From a bacterium (lineage in GTDB: Bacteria > Actinomycetota > Acidimicrobiia > Acidimicrobiales > Ilumatobacteraceae), in contig JAPOKO010000002.1 in NCBI GenBank assembly GCA_029977615.1, positions 1 through 64,000 on the forward strand: a stretch of DNA of 64,000 bases, read 5' to 3'. Both the position numbers and the translations under genes were made by a program. Shown here piece after piece: positions 1 through 6,923 of this stretch (position 1 is its first letter; every line of letters begins with the position of its first letter). A model generated the notes under the pieces. The model saw only the letters and a list, made by a program, of their open reading frames with translations, was not told where the DNA came from and made no database searches.

Positions 1-323
1 CGGGGACCACTAAAATGTTTCAACGCCCCGAGCACATCTTTAACTTCGGTAGCCCCAAGCAATTCAAGAAATGGGTGAACAAATTCAAAGGGAATGGTGT
101 GTGCGAACTCATATTCATCGGCACCGAAAAACTGTTCTACAGTTGGCCCTGAGTCTTGACCGAAAATTTTCAGACTGTGATCGGGAAGTAGTGATGCCCA
201 TACTGTTCGAGTGTCTGCTCCGTTTCGCTCCTGCAGAAGAACTACCTCCCTCACAGTTGAACGGTAACCAACGGGTCTCGTGCGGTTGAGCTCGGCATAA
301 TCGGGGTTTTCAAGCCATTCCAT
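1..323 (-). CDS. Partial hypothetical protein, C-terminus beyond the left edge
   Basis: The minus strand is open from an ATG at 323 to the window edge, giving at least 107 residues with no stop. The protein begins MEWLENPDYAELNRT and has an acidic, aromatic-rich middle (VEQFFGADEYEFAH). I do not recognise the family. The ATG lies only three bases after the stop of the upstream gene (327-632), and no good Shine-Dalgarno sequence sits directly before it, so translation is probably coupled to that gene. The two look like one operon running leftward. The predicted amino-acid composition is that of a soluble protein, with no membrane segment seen. Function is unknown. Confidence 0.55.
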   Translation of the reverse strand, partial: MEWLENPDYAELNRTRPVGYRSTVREVVLLQERNGADTRTVWASLLPDHSLKIFGQDSGPTVEQFFGADEYEFAHTIPFEFVHPFLELLGATEVKDVLGALKHFSGP

Positions 324-326
324 AAA

Positions 327-632
327 CTATGTACGCACGGGAGGACTCCACGTGTGCGTCCATTTCCGTTTTCCGTTGTCGAAAGAAAGTATCCAGGTGC
401 CATCAAGTTGCTGGTCGGCTCGTTGAAGATTTTTTCGTGGCTCGTAACCTGAGAAATGTGTTCGCGATTTTTTTAACGCTCCAATTTGGCTCAATTTGAC
501 AATCAGTTCCCGTTGGATGCCACTTCCTTTCATCACAGCTATCCAGTGACAGGCCTGAAGAATTTCCAAGATTGCTTCTCGTGAAAGTTGGGTGATCCGC
601 CGATTAACAAACGGGAAAGAGTCGCTTAACAT
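327..632 (-). CDS. Hypothetical protein, 101 aa
   Basis: The start at 632 is chosen because GAGGAG lies a few bases upstream, whereas the longer in-frame starts at 662 and 644 have no ribosome binding site. The protein begins MLSDSFPFVNRRITQLS, continues with a helical region (residues about 10-45) and ends in a basic, tryptophan-containing tail (FDNGKRKWTHTW). I do not recognise a family. The stop is followed three bases later by the start of the next leftward gene, which suggests an operon of two small unknown genes. Confidence 0.5.
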   Translation of the reverse strand: MLSDSFPFVNRRITQLSREAILEILQACHWIAVMKGSGIQRELIVKLSQIGALKKSRTHFSGYEPRKNLQRADQQLDGTWILSFDNGKRKWTHTWSPPVRT

Positions 633-760
633 ATTTCTCCTCATCGAACCTGGCGTTACCACCGGATTTAACCGGTTGGTGATCTTCGAAGGGCCAGGAC
701 CCTCAGATCGTCTGGATGATTACGTAATCAGAATATCTGAAGCCTGTTACAGAGTTGCAG

Positions 761-931
761 TTATTGGGGACAAGTTTGGTCCTCGTCATCGGCGTGGAAG
801 CGAAGCTCGAAACCGCAAAAATCACAAACCATGTACTGGTCTGCATCGTCGTGATACTCGCGTCGAGCGGCCTTTCGCTCAGCCTTTTTCTTGCCATGAC
901 GGTAAGCCAAATACGTCGTAAAAAGTCCCAT
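761..931 (-). CDS. Small CxxC zinc-ribbon-like protein, 56 aa
   Basis: The protein begins MGLFTTYLAYRHGKKKAERK, a short hydrophobic start followed by a basic helix. It then has a single CDFCG pair (residues about 38-41) and ends shortly after a third cysteine (QTCPQ). This is the layout of tiny actinobacterial proteins with a half zinc ribbon. An AGGGA sequence lies close upstream of the chosen ATG; longer in-frame starts at 946 and 958 exist. The gene is divergent from the zinc-ribbon gene at 991. Several overlapping reading frames exist here. This one is preferred because of the paired cysteines and the basic/acidic layout. Function is unknown. Confidence 0.5.
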   Translation of the reverse strand: MGLFTTYLAYRHGKKKAERKAARREYHDDADQYMVCDFCGFELRFHADDEDQTCPQ

Positions 932-990
932 AGTCCCTATACGCATACTATGTGGCACCCTGTGCGTACCGTTTGCGGTAAGGAGGAATT

Positions 991-1242
991 ATGAAAACTG
1001 AGGAAATTGAAGAAGGCGACGTTTGTCCGTACTGCGGTGTTCTGCCAATTACTTTCGATGGCGAAGAGATGGTGAACTGCCCAAGTTGCGGTTCGCAGCT
1101 CTTTAACGCCGACTTCCTGCACGACATATTGCCGCTCGACTTAGACGATGAAGAAATTGAATTCGTTCGAGAAGAAGAAGCAGGTTGGGACGAAGCAGAT
1201 CGCACCGACTTTGGAGATCCTGAAATCGACGGTAATTACTAA
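991..1242 (+). CDS. Zinc-ribbon acidic small protein, 83 aa
   Basis: A strong ribosome binding site (AAGGAGGAAT) directly precedes the ATG. The protein has a two-pair zinc ribbon: CPYCG at residues about 11-15 and CPSCG at about 31-35. A very acidic C-terminal half follows (LDLDDEEIEFVREEEAG). Proteins of this build usually act as metal-binding adaptors in nucleic-acid or protein complexes, but nothing here identifies a partner. The gene at 1266 follows by 23 bases on the same strand and may be co-transcribed. Confidence 0.75.
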   Translation: MKTEEIEEGDVCPYCGVLPITFDGEEMVNCPSCGSQLFNADFLHDILPLDLDDEEIEFVREEEAGWDEADRTDFGDPEIDGNY

Positions 1243-1265
1243 GTACACAGGAGTAGTGTCGGTGT

Positions 1266-1466
1266 ATGACCATTCCCGAAGACAGCAAAGATAAAGAGCA
1301 GATTCTCGATTTGAATAGAGACGGGCATATTTCTATGAGCGAAAGCATTCGCGCAGAAGCCGGATTACTCGATGAGTTTGCAAAGAATGCTGGGAAACGT
1401 CCTGGTTTTCGCGGCTGGATCAGTCGAATTCTTGGTCGTGGTTTAGACAAGATCGATAACGACTAA
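1266..1466 (+). CDS. Small single EF-hand-like protein, 66 aa
   Basis: The segment DLNRDGHISMSE (residues about 17-28) matches an EF-hand calcium-binding loop at every key position: D1, N3, D5, G6, I8, S9 and E12. The rest is a short helix and a basic C-terminal part (RPGFRGWISRILGRG) that could be amphipathic. There is no signal peptide, so the protein is probably cytoplasmic. AGGAG lies 12 bases before the ATG. It follows the zinc-ribbon gene and is convergent with the ARPP-1 gene. A lone EF-hand loop in so short a protein suggests a calcium-responsive or dimerising regulator; that is inference. Confidence 0.6.
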   Translation: MTIPEDSKDKEQILDLNRDGHISMSESIRAEAGLLDEFAKNAGKRPGFRGWISRILGRGLDKIDND

Positions 1467-1486
1467 ACATCCAGAACTAATTCTTA

Positions 1487-1539
1487 GGGTTGGCAGTCGC
1501 GAAGTTGAAAGGAGTTAAGTGCTCCGCAACTACCAACCC
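1487..1539. other. Long stepped inverted repeat between convergent genes
   Basis: GGGTTGG (1487-1493) pairs with CCAACCC (1533-1539), AGTTG (1503-1507) with CAACT (1527-1531), and GGAG (1511-1514) with CTCC (1522-1525), around a seven-base loop. That gives 16 paired bases in three steps. There is no T-tract on either side, so it is not a typical intrinsic terminator. It lies between the stops of two convergent genes and may act as a bidirectional mRNA 3' end or a small structured RNA. Confidence 0.45.
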
Positions 1540-1552
1540 AGAACCGCGCCAA

Positions 1553-2461
1553 TTAGGCAGCGAGAGCAAACGCACTGGCATGAACCAATGCACCATTGAA
1601 CGACAAGCCTTGACCTACCAATCGGCTTGAACGCACGTGCTCTTCAACGCCCAGTCCAACACCTGGCTTGCTGATGATCTCTGCCGAGGCAAGTCGACTA
1701 AGGAACTTCAGGGCTGCAGTTGCGGATGGGCGAAGATTCGTTTGGCCTGGTGCGTCAAGCAAAATGCCGCGAACGAGTGCTTCCCAGTTGGCCGCAAGAG
1801 CTTCTTGGGTGGCAAAGAGTTCTGCGCTCACAATGCGTGAACCATGCGCAACGACTACGCCCTGTTGGGCAGGCAGTGGTCCTCGACGCACCAGATCTTC
1901 AATAGCAGCAGCGACGAATTGGTCGCGCTCAGCAAACTGTTCAATATCTCGGAAGTTTGACGAACCGCTGCGCACGCCCTTGATGCGAAGTTCATGATCA
2001 ACAGCAGCCCAAACAGCACCCTGATCTGATCGCTTGTCGCCACCTCGGGCGAGATTGTCGCGAATACCTTCAGCCTTTGCGCGACGAACGCGACGGTTTA
2101 CGTAGCGGTTGGCACGAGTGAATTCACTTCCGCCTGCCCAGCGACCAGCTTCTACGCAACTAACAGGAATGTCAATAGTGGCACCAACAGGTACAAGGAT
2201 GCTGACGTTCACGGTGCGCGTTTGACGGCCGCCATCAAGCACCTGGCCTTCTGGAATCAGAATTGCAGTTGCACCTGAATTGGTGACCTGCAGTGTGGGG
2301 ACTTCGGCATCTGGTTTTTCCGAAACGGTCAAACCAGCAGTCGCGCCGGTTGAGAATCCGAATCCAAGGTTTTGGCCCGGCAAATACACAGGGTAAATAG
2401 CTGCGCCAAGGCGGTGGATTGGTCGACCGACTGCTGCGAATTCAAGAACTGAAACTGACAT
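1553..2461 (-). CDS. ARPP-1 / DUF6569 family protein
   Basis: The hallmark segment of the family is clear: a glycine-rich turn (LDGGRQTRTVN) followed by SILVPVGATIDIPVSCVEAGRW at residues about 77-108, here split for citation as GGRQ, ILVP and PVSCVEAGRW. ARPP-1 stands for ARG and rhodanese-phosphatase-associated protein, named because its genes neighbour ADP-ribosylglycohydrolases and cysteine phosphatases. Its biochemical role is not established. The ribosome binding site AAAGGA precedes the ATG at 2461. The gene is divergent from a dual-specificity phosphatase (2605), which reproduces the family's known neighbourhood. The family identity is fairly sure; the function is not. Confidence 0.75.
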   Translation of the reverse strand: MSVSVLEFAAVGRPIHRLGAAIYPVYLPGQNLGFGFSTGATAGLTVSEKPDAEVPTLQVTNSGATAILIPEGQVLDGGRQTRTVNVSILVPVGATIDIPVSCVEAGRWAGGSEFTRANRYVNRRVRRAKAEGIRDNLARGGDKRSDQGAVWAAVDHELRIKGVRSGSSNFRDIEQFAERDQFVAAAIEDLVRRGPLPAQQGVVVAHGSRIVSAELFATQEALAANWEALVRGILLDAPGQTNLRPSATAALKFLSRLASAEIISKPGVGLGVEEHVRSSRLVGQGLSFNGALVHASAFALAA

Positions 2462-2515
2462 AGGTAATTCCTTTCGAGAGATGTTTTGGTGATATTGCTT
2501 AAACGCACGTGAGGG

Positions 2516-2547
2516 TCACAAGTGTGATGTCTGGATTTGTCACACAT
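2516..2547. promoter_or_regulatory. Palindrome and shared 10-mer in the ARPP-1/phosphatase divergent gap
   Basis: TCACA-AG-TGTGA (2516-2527) is a 12-base palindrome, followed by TGTCACACAT (2538-2547). That same 10-mer recurs exactly as the spacer of the inverted repeat at 3261-3290, just before the vWA gene. The position between two divergent starts suits an operator. No regulator can be assigned from sequence. Confidence 0.4.
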
Positions 2548-2604
2548 GTATGAGTTGGATGCGTAATACAGACATCAACTCACAGAAAGGCTGTTACTCG
2601 ACAG

Positions 2605-3252
2605 ATGAAATACCGACAGACACCCCATCACCTATTCGATTCAAATTTGCAGGCACGTCCAAAAAATGCAGGGGCAATTTGGCGCACCCTGTGTTGGGTG
2701 AACGATCAAGTTGCAATAAGTGGCGATCTCTCCGAGTATGACTCCGAAGCACTGGTCCAACTCAATGACTGGGAGAATCAAGGAATTACCGACATTATCG
2801 ATTTGCGCGCCGAGGCATCACATGAACGTTTTGTAGCGCAACATGCACCACACATCACGTATCACTGGTTGGGCGTAGATGACGAAGGCGATCGCAGAAG
2901 CGATGAGTGGTTTGAAGCAATTGAGGCAGCGGCACAATTGGTGTTGCAAGACCCAAGTCGCAAAGTGGTCATTCACTGTCACATGGGTGTAAACCGTGGT
3001 CCTTCGGCGGCGTTCACTGCACTAATCACGCATGGAATTGACCCGATTGAGGCACTTACCCAAATCCGTACAGCACGTCCGGTGGCGGCAATTTTGTACT
3101 CCTTCGATGCGGTGCAGTGGTTTGCGCAAAGGCAAGGAAAGTCCGAACAGGAAGCGGCAGACCTATTCCAGGCGGTCTATGACTGGCACGTAGCAAACCC
3201 TTTAGATGTGCGGTATTGCATCCAGCAGATTGGAAGTAGATACGCGGCGTAA
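2605..3252 (+). CDS. Dual-specificity / tyrosine phosphatase-like protein
   Basis: The cysteine-phosphatase signature HCHMGVNRGPS (HCx5R, residues about 124-134) is intact, with the nucleophile Cys and the phosphate-binding Arg. An acidic loop upstream (GVDDEGDR, about 91-98) fits the general-acid Asp. The length (215 aa) is typical for a compact DSP. A helical C-terminal tail follows the catalytic core. Substrate is unknown: proteins, RNA 5' ends and phosphorylated nucleotides are all precedented for DSPs. It is divergent from the ARPP-1 gene and followed by a vWA gene. The first ATG with a plausible AGAAAGG upstream was taken as start. Confidence 0.8.
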   Translation: MKYRQTPHHLFDSNLQARPKNAGAIWRTLCWVNDQVAISGDLSEYDSEALVQLNDWENQGITDIIDLRAEASHERFVAQHAPHITYHWLGVDDEGDRRSDEWFEAIEAAAQLVLQDPSRKVVIHCHMGVNRGPSAAFTALITHGIDPIEALTQIRTARPVAAILYSFDAVQWFAQRQGKSEQEAADLFQAVYDWHVANPLDVRYCIQQIGSRYAA

Positions 3253-3260
3253 TTGATCGG

Positions 3261-3290
3261 CAGGTCCCAATGTCACACATTTGGGACCTG
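3261..3290. promoter_or_regulatory. Perfect 10-bp inverted repeat before the vWA gene
   Basis: CAGGTCCCAA and TTGGGACCTG flank the spacer TGTCACACAT. The hairpin sits nine bases after the phosphatase stop and 16 bases before the vWA start. There is no T-run, so it could be a Rho-type or processing element, or an operator. The spacer equals a 10-mer at 2538-2547. Confidence 0.5.
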
Positions 3291-3306
3291 CGTGCGTATA
3301 GCAGGT

Positions 3307-3981
3307 ATGACAAACATACCTAATCCAAAAATCACCCACATGTACATCCTGGTTGACCGTTCAGGCTCGATGGAATCAATTGCAAATGACGTAATTGGTG
3401 GATTTAACACCACCATTTCAGATCAGCAGGCAAATGGCCCGGATGCCAAGCTCACGGTCATCCAATTCGATTCGCAAGACCCAGCGGCAGTGATGTGCGC
3501 AGGTATTCCAATTTTGGAAATGAATCGACTTGATCGTTCGACATACCAACCGCGTGGTGGAACTCCATTGTTGGATGCAACTGGTCTCTTGATCGGTCGT
3601 ATTCGCGTAGAGCAAGCAGCACGAGTTGCAAATGGTCTGGCAGAAGAAGATGTGGTTTTTATCACGATCACCGATGGCCAGGAAAACCAGAGTCGTGAAT
3701 ACAACCTTGCGAGAATCACTCAGTTAGTGAATGAGTGCAAAGCAGCTGGTTGGACGTTCGTCTACATGTCTGCAGACATCAATGCATACGCGGACGCAGC
3801 AGCAATGGGCTACGACCGTGGATCTACGCAACACTTTGCAGCAACTGCAGACGGCGCAGGAAAAGCATTCACAAGCATGTCGAGAAACATGTCAAACATG
3901 CGCGATAAGAAGCGTCGCATGGAGGATTTCGATTCCCGCGAGTTCTTTGAGACTGGCAAGGACGCAGAAGACAATTCATGA
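3307..3981 (+). CDS. von Willebrand factor A (vWA) domain protein
   Basis: The MIDAS metal site is present: DRSGS near the N-terminus (residues about 17-21), a conserved Thr in the GGTPLLDA loop (about 86-93) and TDGQE (about 124-128). The domain fills most of the 224 residues, with a basic/acidic C-terminal tail (MRDKKRRMEDFDSREF). No signal peptide or membrane segment is seen, so it is an intracellular vWA protein. Such proteins usually scaffold complexes, as TerY-like proteins do. The ATG at 3307 was chosen over 3253 because the longer form would run through the inverted repeat. Its stop overlaps the next gene as ATGA. Confidence 0.8.
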   Translation: MTNIPNPKITHMYILVDRSGSMESIANDVIGGFNTTISDQQANGPDAKLTVIQFDSQDPAAVMCAGIPILEMNRLDRSTYQPRGGTPLLDATGLLIGRIRVEQAARVANGLAEEDVVFITITDGQENQSREYNLARITQLVNECKAAGWTFVYMSADINAYADAAAMGYDRGSTQHFAATADGAGKAFTSMSRNMSNMRDKKRRMEDFDSREFFETGKDAEDNS

Positions 3982-4232
3982 TGAAAAAACCTGCAAGGTA
4001 CATCATCACTGGAGTGGACGCGACCGGGGTTTCGACCCCGGTCCTTGCTCGTGTGAAGTGTGAAAACAGTTCCGGTTCATTCGAAAACATATTTCCTGTT
4101 GAAGCTGTGCATGGATATGCACGAAACCAGAGGGAAGAGGGTTTCATCGTCAACGTTGAGTGGTTATACGAAGTGCCGCAAGAGGCACAAAATTGGTGGG
4201 CAGAGTATTTCATTGCTGTAGGAGGCAAATAA
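3978..4232 (+). CDS. Small conserved-looking protein coupled to the vWA gene, 84 aa
   Basis: The start overlaps the vWA stop by four bases (ATGA), so translation is coupled. A second ATG follows immediately at 3981. The protein opens with a basic strand (MMKKPARYIITGVDATG), continues with a strand-rich body and contains WLYEVPQEAQNWWAEYF near the end. It looks like a small all-beta or alpha/beta domain. I do not recognise the family. Coupling to a vWA protein suggests a dedicated binding partner; that is inference. Confidence 0.65.
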   Translation: MMKKPARYIITGVDATGVSTPVLARVKCENSSGSFENIFPVEAVHGYARNQREEGFIVNVEWLYEVPQEAQNWWAEYFIAVGGK

Positions 4233-4234
4233 CA

Positions 4235-4555
4235 ATGTGGGTCTTTACTGAAACAGGATTTGTAAGTGCAGTTCGCAAGCCAGAGGAACCGAAGTACATC
4301 ACCGTGCGTGCTCGAGAAAAGCAATCGCTTGAAGTGCTTTCAGAGCTGGCAGAAAAGCCGATCATTGATACGCCGTACGGTGACTACGCCTATCGCGTGC
4401 TTGTTACCGATGAGGTGTTTAAGGCCTGGCTGTCCACTTCTGTAGACATGTTGGATTACGACAACTTCAAGAATCGAGTGTGGGACACTCGTGGCGACGA
4501 GTTCCATGACGCTCTTGGAGCAGTGTGGTCAGCCATGTACAAACTGCAGCAGTAA
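4235..4555 (+). CDS. Conserved hypothetical of the MWxFTxxGFxS type, 106 aa
   Basis: GGAGG nine bases upstream fixes the start at ATG 4235. The opening MWVFTETGFVSAVRKP, the central YITVRARE and the later VLVTDEVFKAW resemble a small family seen in many bacteria and phages, whose role I do not know. It follows the coupled 84-aa gene by two bases and closes this plus-strand operon (vWA, 84 aa, 106 aa). The protein is soluble and acidic. A short hairpin at 4556-4571 follows the stop. Confidence 0.7.
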   Translation: MWVFTETGFVSAVRKPEEPKYITVRAREKQSLEVLSELAEKPIIDTPYGDYAYRVLVTDEVFKAWLSTSVDMLDYDNFKNRVWDTRGDEFHDALGAVWSAMYKLQQ

Positions 4556-4575
4556 CGGCCTATTCAGGCCGCTTT
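4556..4575 (+). terminator. Short hairpin between convergent genes
   Basis: CGGCC (4556-4560) and GGCCG (4567-4571) surround a six-base loop, followed by CTTTT. It closes the vWA operon and overlaps the 3' end of the convergent gene at 4564. The stem is short, so this is a weak candidate. Confidence 0.4.
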
Positions 4576-5709
4576 TGCTGGTGCGTTTCCACCGAACATT
4601 GGCCCCAACAGACCACCTAGATGTTGCGCTTCTTTAACCAGACCGTCAAGTAGTCCGGTCATGTCCTTCGAATGCTCACAACGCATTTCTGCTCCCACAA
4701 CAATCATGTTGTTGTCGCACCACACACGAACTCCAACTCGGGTGGTGTTCAAGCGGTTGATTTCACGGAGTAACTTCACGTTCTGAGTGACGTTGTGGAG
4801 GACAGTTGACGTTGCCCGAATAACTGGTTCGGGTCCATCAAAAAGTTGAATCCGGACGTTGACATCTTTGTATTTTGCTGCGATGAGTCCATTGTCGTGT
4901 ACAAGGTGAGAGATTTTTTTCTCTTCTAGATACTCAATCATTTGTGGGAAATAGATCTCTGCGCCACTCAGTCGACGATCAAAATTGATTGAGAACTGAT
5001 CGCATTGGATTTGGAGGTGCTGACCAATTTCTGAGTTGAAACTGATCGTCAGTTCTGGATCCGAGTTGATGAACAATCGGTTCATCAGGTTGTCAAGAAG
5101 AAGATGACTGAGAGAAAACGAACCAGTACCGGTTGTTTGTGCAGGTTGCTTTACAACGGTGTCAGGACACCCGACGTAAGACCAGCTGCGCCGCAAGGTG
5201 ATGCTCTTCTTGTCAATGATTACCTGACCAAGAGGTGGTTGCGAGAAAAATGACATAAAGTCTTCAATATCAATTGGCATTTCCGCGAGAACACTGCAGA
5301 TTCGCTGAAAATCTCGATACTGAATCTTTGCGGTGACGTTTGGTTCATCAGAAAAAGTTTTGAACTCTGGTGTTTTTTTGCAAATTCCCATTTGGATCTC
5401 GCCACCATTTGATGAGATGATCTTCGCCGAGTCGTTATCAACAGACAGGTTGCAGGTTCCACCCGCGCCAGTGAGGGTGTTTGCGCTGAGGATAAGACGA
5501 CCTGGAATTTGGAATGACCCTTCGAAAGAATGATGGTCACCTGGAATGGTGATCCACGTGTCATCGCTGTTCATCTGCCATGTGCGCTTACCATTAATGC
5601 AGGTAACGAGAACCCCTCGACCTTTGTCTTCTTCAAGTACAGACATGCGGATTGCCGACATGACGAGATCGAGTTCGCTTTCGGAAATATCTCCTAGGTT
5701 TACTTTCAT
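4564..5709 (-). CDS. Uncharacterised 381-aa protein, possible clamp-like plus YbjN-like domains
   Basis: No family is certain. The first two thirds contain repeated beta-rich stretches (FQIPGRLILSANTL, about 67-80; FSLSHLLLDNLMNRL, about 198-212; AEIYFPQMIEYL, about 250-261) whose order recalls the repeated domains of a DNA polymerase sliding clamp. The last ~90 residues (LLREINRLNTTRVGVRVWC, then MIVVGAEM) resemble YbjN/TY-chaperone-like domains, which adopt a type-III-secretion-chaperone fold. Both assignments are inference by eye. Its ATG overlaps the stop of the 67-aa gene (5706-5909) by four bases, so the two are co-translated. The protein is soluble with an Ala-rich tail. Confidence 0.65.
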   Translation of the reverse strand: MKVNLGDISESELDLVMSAIRMSVLEEDKGRGVLVTCINGKRTWQMNSDDTWITIPGDHHSFEGSFQIPGRLILSANTLTGAGGTCNLSVDNDSAKIISSNGGEIQMGICKKTPEFKTFSDEPNVTAKIQYRDFQRICSVLAEMPIDIEDFMSFFSQPPLGQVIIDKKSITLRRSWSYVGCPDTVVKQPAQTTGTGSFSLSHLLLDNLMNRLFINSDPELTISFNSEIGQHLQIQCDQFSINFDRRLSGAEIYFPQMIEYLEEKKISHLVHDNGLIAAKYKDVNVRIQLFDGPEPVIRATSTVLHNVTQNVKLLREINRLNTTRVGVRVWCDNNMIVVGAEMRCEHSKDMTGLLDGLVKEAQHLGGLLGPMFGGNAPAKAA

Positions 5710-5909
5710 GCTGCATCCTTCACATGGAACTTCTTGAGGACCTTGACTGGTGTGTATCCGGTTGGAATGGTGTGCACTTCTTCGAACAACAATGCAAGGT
5801 CTTCGCGCTGAGTGGTTTCCGTTTGTGCGCTAGGTGCGATCACCTGAGGTGAATTTGTCTCAGTGCGTTCGGGTGTTGGACTAGTTGCCAACTTCGTTTC
5901 GTTGCTCAT
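5706..5909 (-). CDS. Small protein with disordered N-terminus, 67 aa
   Basis: AAGGAG seven bases upstream fixes the start at 5909. The first ~35 residues are rich in Thr, Pro, Ser and Glu and probably disordered. The C-terminal part (LALLFEEVHTIPTGYTPVKVL) looks folded and may be the functional segment. The stop overlaps the ATG of the 381-aa gene, which indicates translational coupling and a likely physical partnership. No known family recognised. Confidence 0.6.
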   Translation of the reverse strand: MSNETKLATSPTPERTETNSPQVIAPSAQTETTQREDLALLFEEVHTIPTGYTPVKVLKKFHVKDAA

Positions 5910-6054
5910 GGTGCGCTCCTTGCGGGGTAGGTGTGGTCGGTTTTTATCCCACGGGTGGGTCAGAGATAGTAGGCGAACACAGGTTCGCTTGCACGGCATT
6001 TTGGGGCCGTATTGATAAACGCACAGACTTGTTACAAATGTGCCCGAATTTGCG

Positions 6055-6804
6055 CTATTCCCAGTCCTGGGCCCAATCGTCCCAGTCCACCACGCTGTCG
6101 GCATCTATCTGAGAGGCCGCCTCCACTGTGGCCTGAACCAGGCTGGAGACGACGTCATGCACAACCTGACCGTTATTGGGCAGTTGGAAGTCCACAATGC
6201 AGGCAGGGGCAATATCCGGCTCTTTCCACCAGTCCAGCAATTGAGAGACCTCGAGCGGTTGCATCACTTTGCACATGATGTCCACGAGGAACGAGCGCTG
6301 ATATGTGGTGTCGCCAGGGTTTAACCACAAGGTGATTTTTAACTCGTTGTACAAGTAGTTGGAATGAATAGCCCAAAGCGGAATTGGTTCTGCGGAGTGT
6401 GGATGGATCAGGCTCACCTTGATCATGCTGTGAGCTTCGCCACCAATACCTGTCTGAACAATTCCGGTGAGATTTTGCAGAATTGCAAATTGCTCAAATA
6501 TTGCGGAGTACTCCTCGCTGCGTTCGTCAAACAACACGCGGCAGGTCATGGCGATGTTTTGAAGTGCGTCGCTTAACCAATCTGCGCGAGAACGAAGTAG
6601 TGAGCCGGGACCACTCACTCGCGACCTGCGAGGGGCGCTGAGTGAGATCTGCTCGATTGCGAGAGCATGCTGGTGGGTGAGACAAGGGAATTCCTGATCG
6701 CAGGAAATGCAGCGCGGATCATCTTTGAGACCATTCGACATATGAATTGCCGAAATCACCCGTGCTAAATCCTGAGCGGAGTAGAAAGCCTCTCGAATAT
6801 TCAT
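6055..6804 (-). CDS. Uncharacterised 249-aa protein
   Basis: GGGAGG lies five bases before ATG 6804; a TTG one codon earlier is too close to it. Near the N-terminus is a cysteine cluster (CISCDQEFPCLTH, about 31-43) that might bind a metal. The middle is helical and the C-terminus is acidic and Trp-rich (DWDDWAQDWE). No family recognised. It runs in the same direction as the 67-aa/381-aa pair, 145 bases upstream of it, and is divergent from the HDAC-like gene across an almost perfect dyad at 6830-6857. Confidence 0.6.
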   Translation of the reverse strand: MNIREAFYSAQDLARVISAIHMSNGLKDDPRCISCDQEFPCLTHQHALAIEQISLSAPRRSRVSGPGSLLRSRADWLSDALQNIAMTCRVLFDERSEEYSAIFEQFAILQNLTGIVQTGIGGEAHSMIKVSLIHPHSAEPIPLWAIHSNYLYNELKITLWLNPGDTTYQRSFLVDIMCKVMQPLEVSQLLDWWKEPDIAPACIVDFQLPNNGQVVHDVVSSLVQATVEAASQIDADSVVDWDDWAQDWE

Positions 6805-6829
6805 CAATACCTCCCATAGAAAGAAAAGA

Positions 6830-6857
6830 GCACGTACTCACCAGGGTGAATACGTGC
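6830..6857. promoter_or_regulatory. Near-perfect 13-bp dyad between divergent genes
   Basis: GCACGTA-c-TCACC and GGTGA-a-TACGTGC flank a two-base centre, with a single mismatched pair. It lies 26 bases upstream of the 249-aa gene and 67 bases upstream of the HDAC-like gene, which fits an operator. Read leftward, it is followed by TCTTTTCTTTCT and then the ribosome binding site, so it could also act as an attenuating hairpin for the leftward gene. Confidence 0.5.
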
Positions 6858-6875
6858 TTGTGGACAGTTTCAGTA

Positions 6876-6891
6876 TGACAAATGGGTGTCA
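6876..6891. promoter_or_regulatory. TGACA-N6-TGTCA dyad upstream of the HDAC-like gene
   Basis: Five-base inverted arms around AATGGG lie 33 bases before the start at 6924. The half-site TGTCA also occurs in the 10-mer near the phosphatase and vWA genes. Weak evidence for a shared regulator. Confidence 0.25.
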
Positions 6892-6923
6892 CGGAGTGAG
6901 TTGTTAGGTGCGTAAAAAGTGGT

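Noticed and set aside
592-921. Plus-strand reading frame across the start of the island
   Set aside because: It overlaps two better-supported minus-strand genes, has no ribosome binding site, and its composition is that of a shadow frame.
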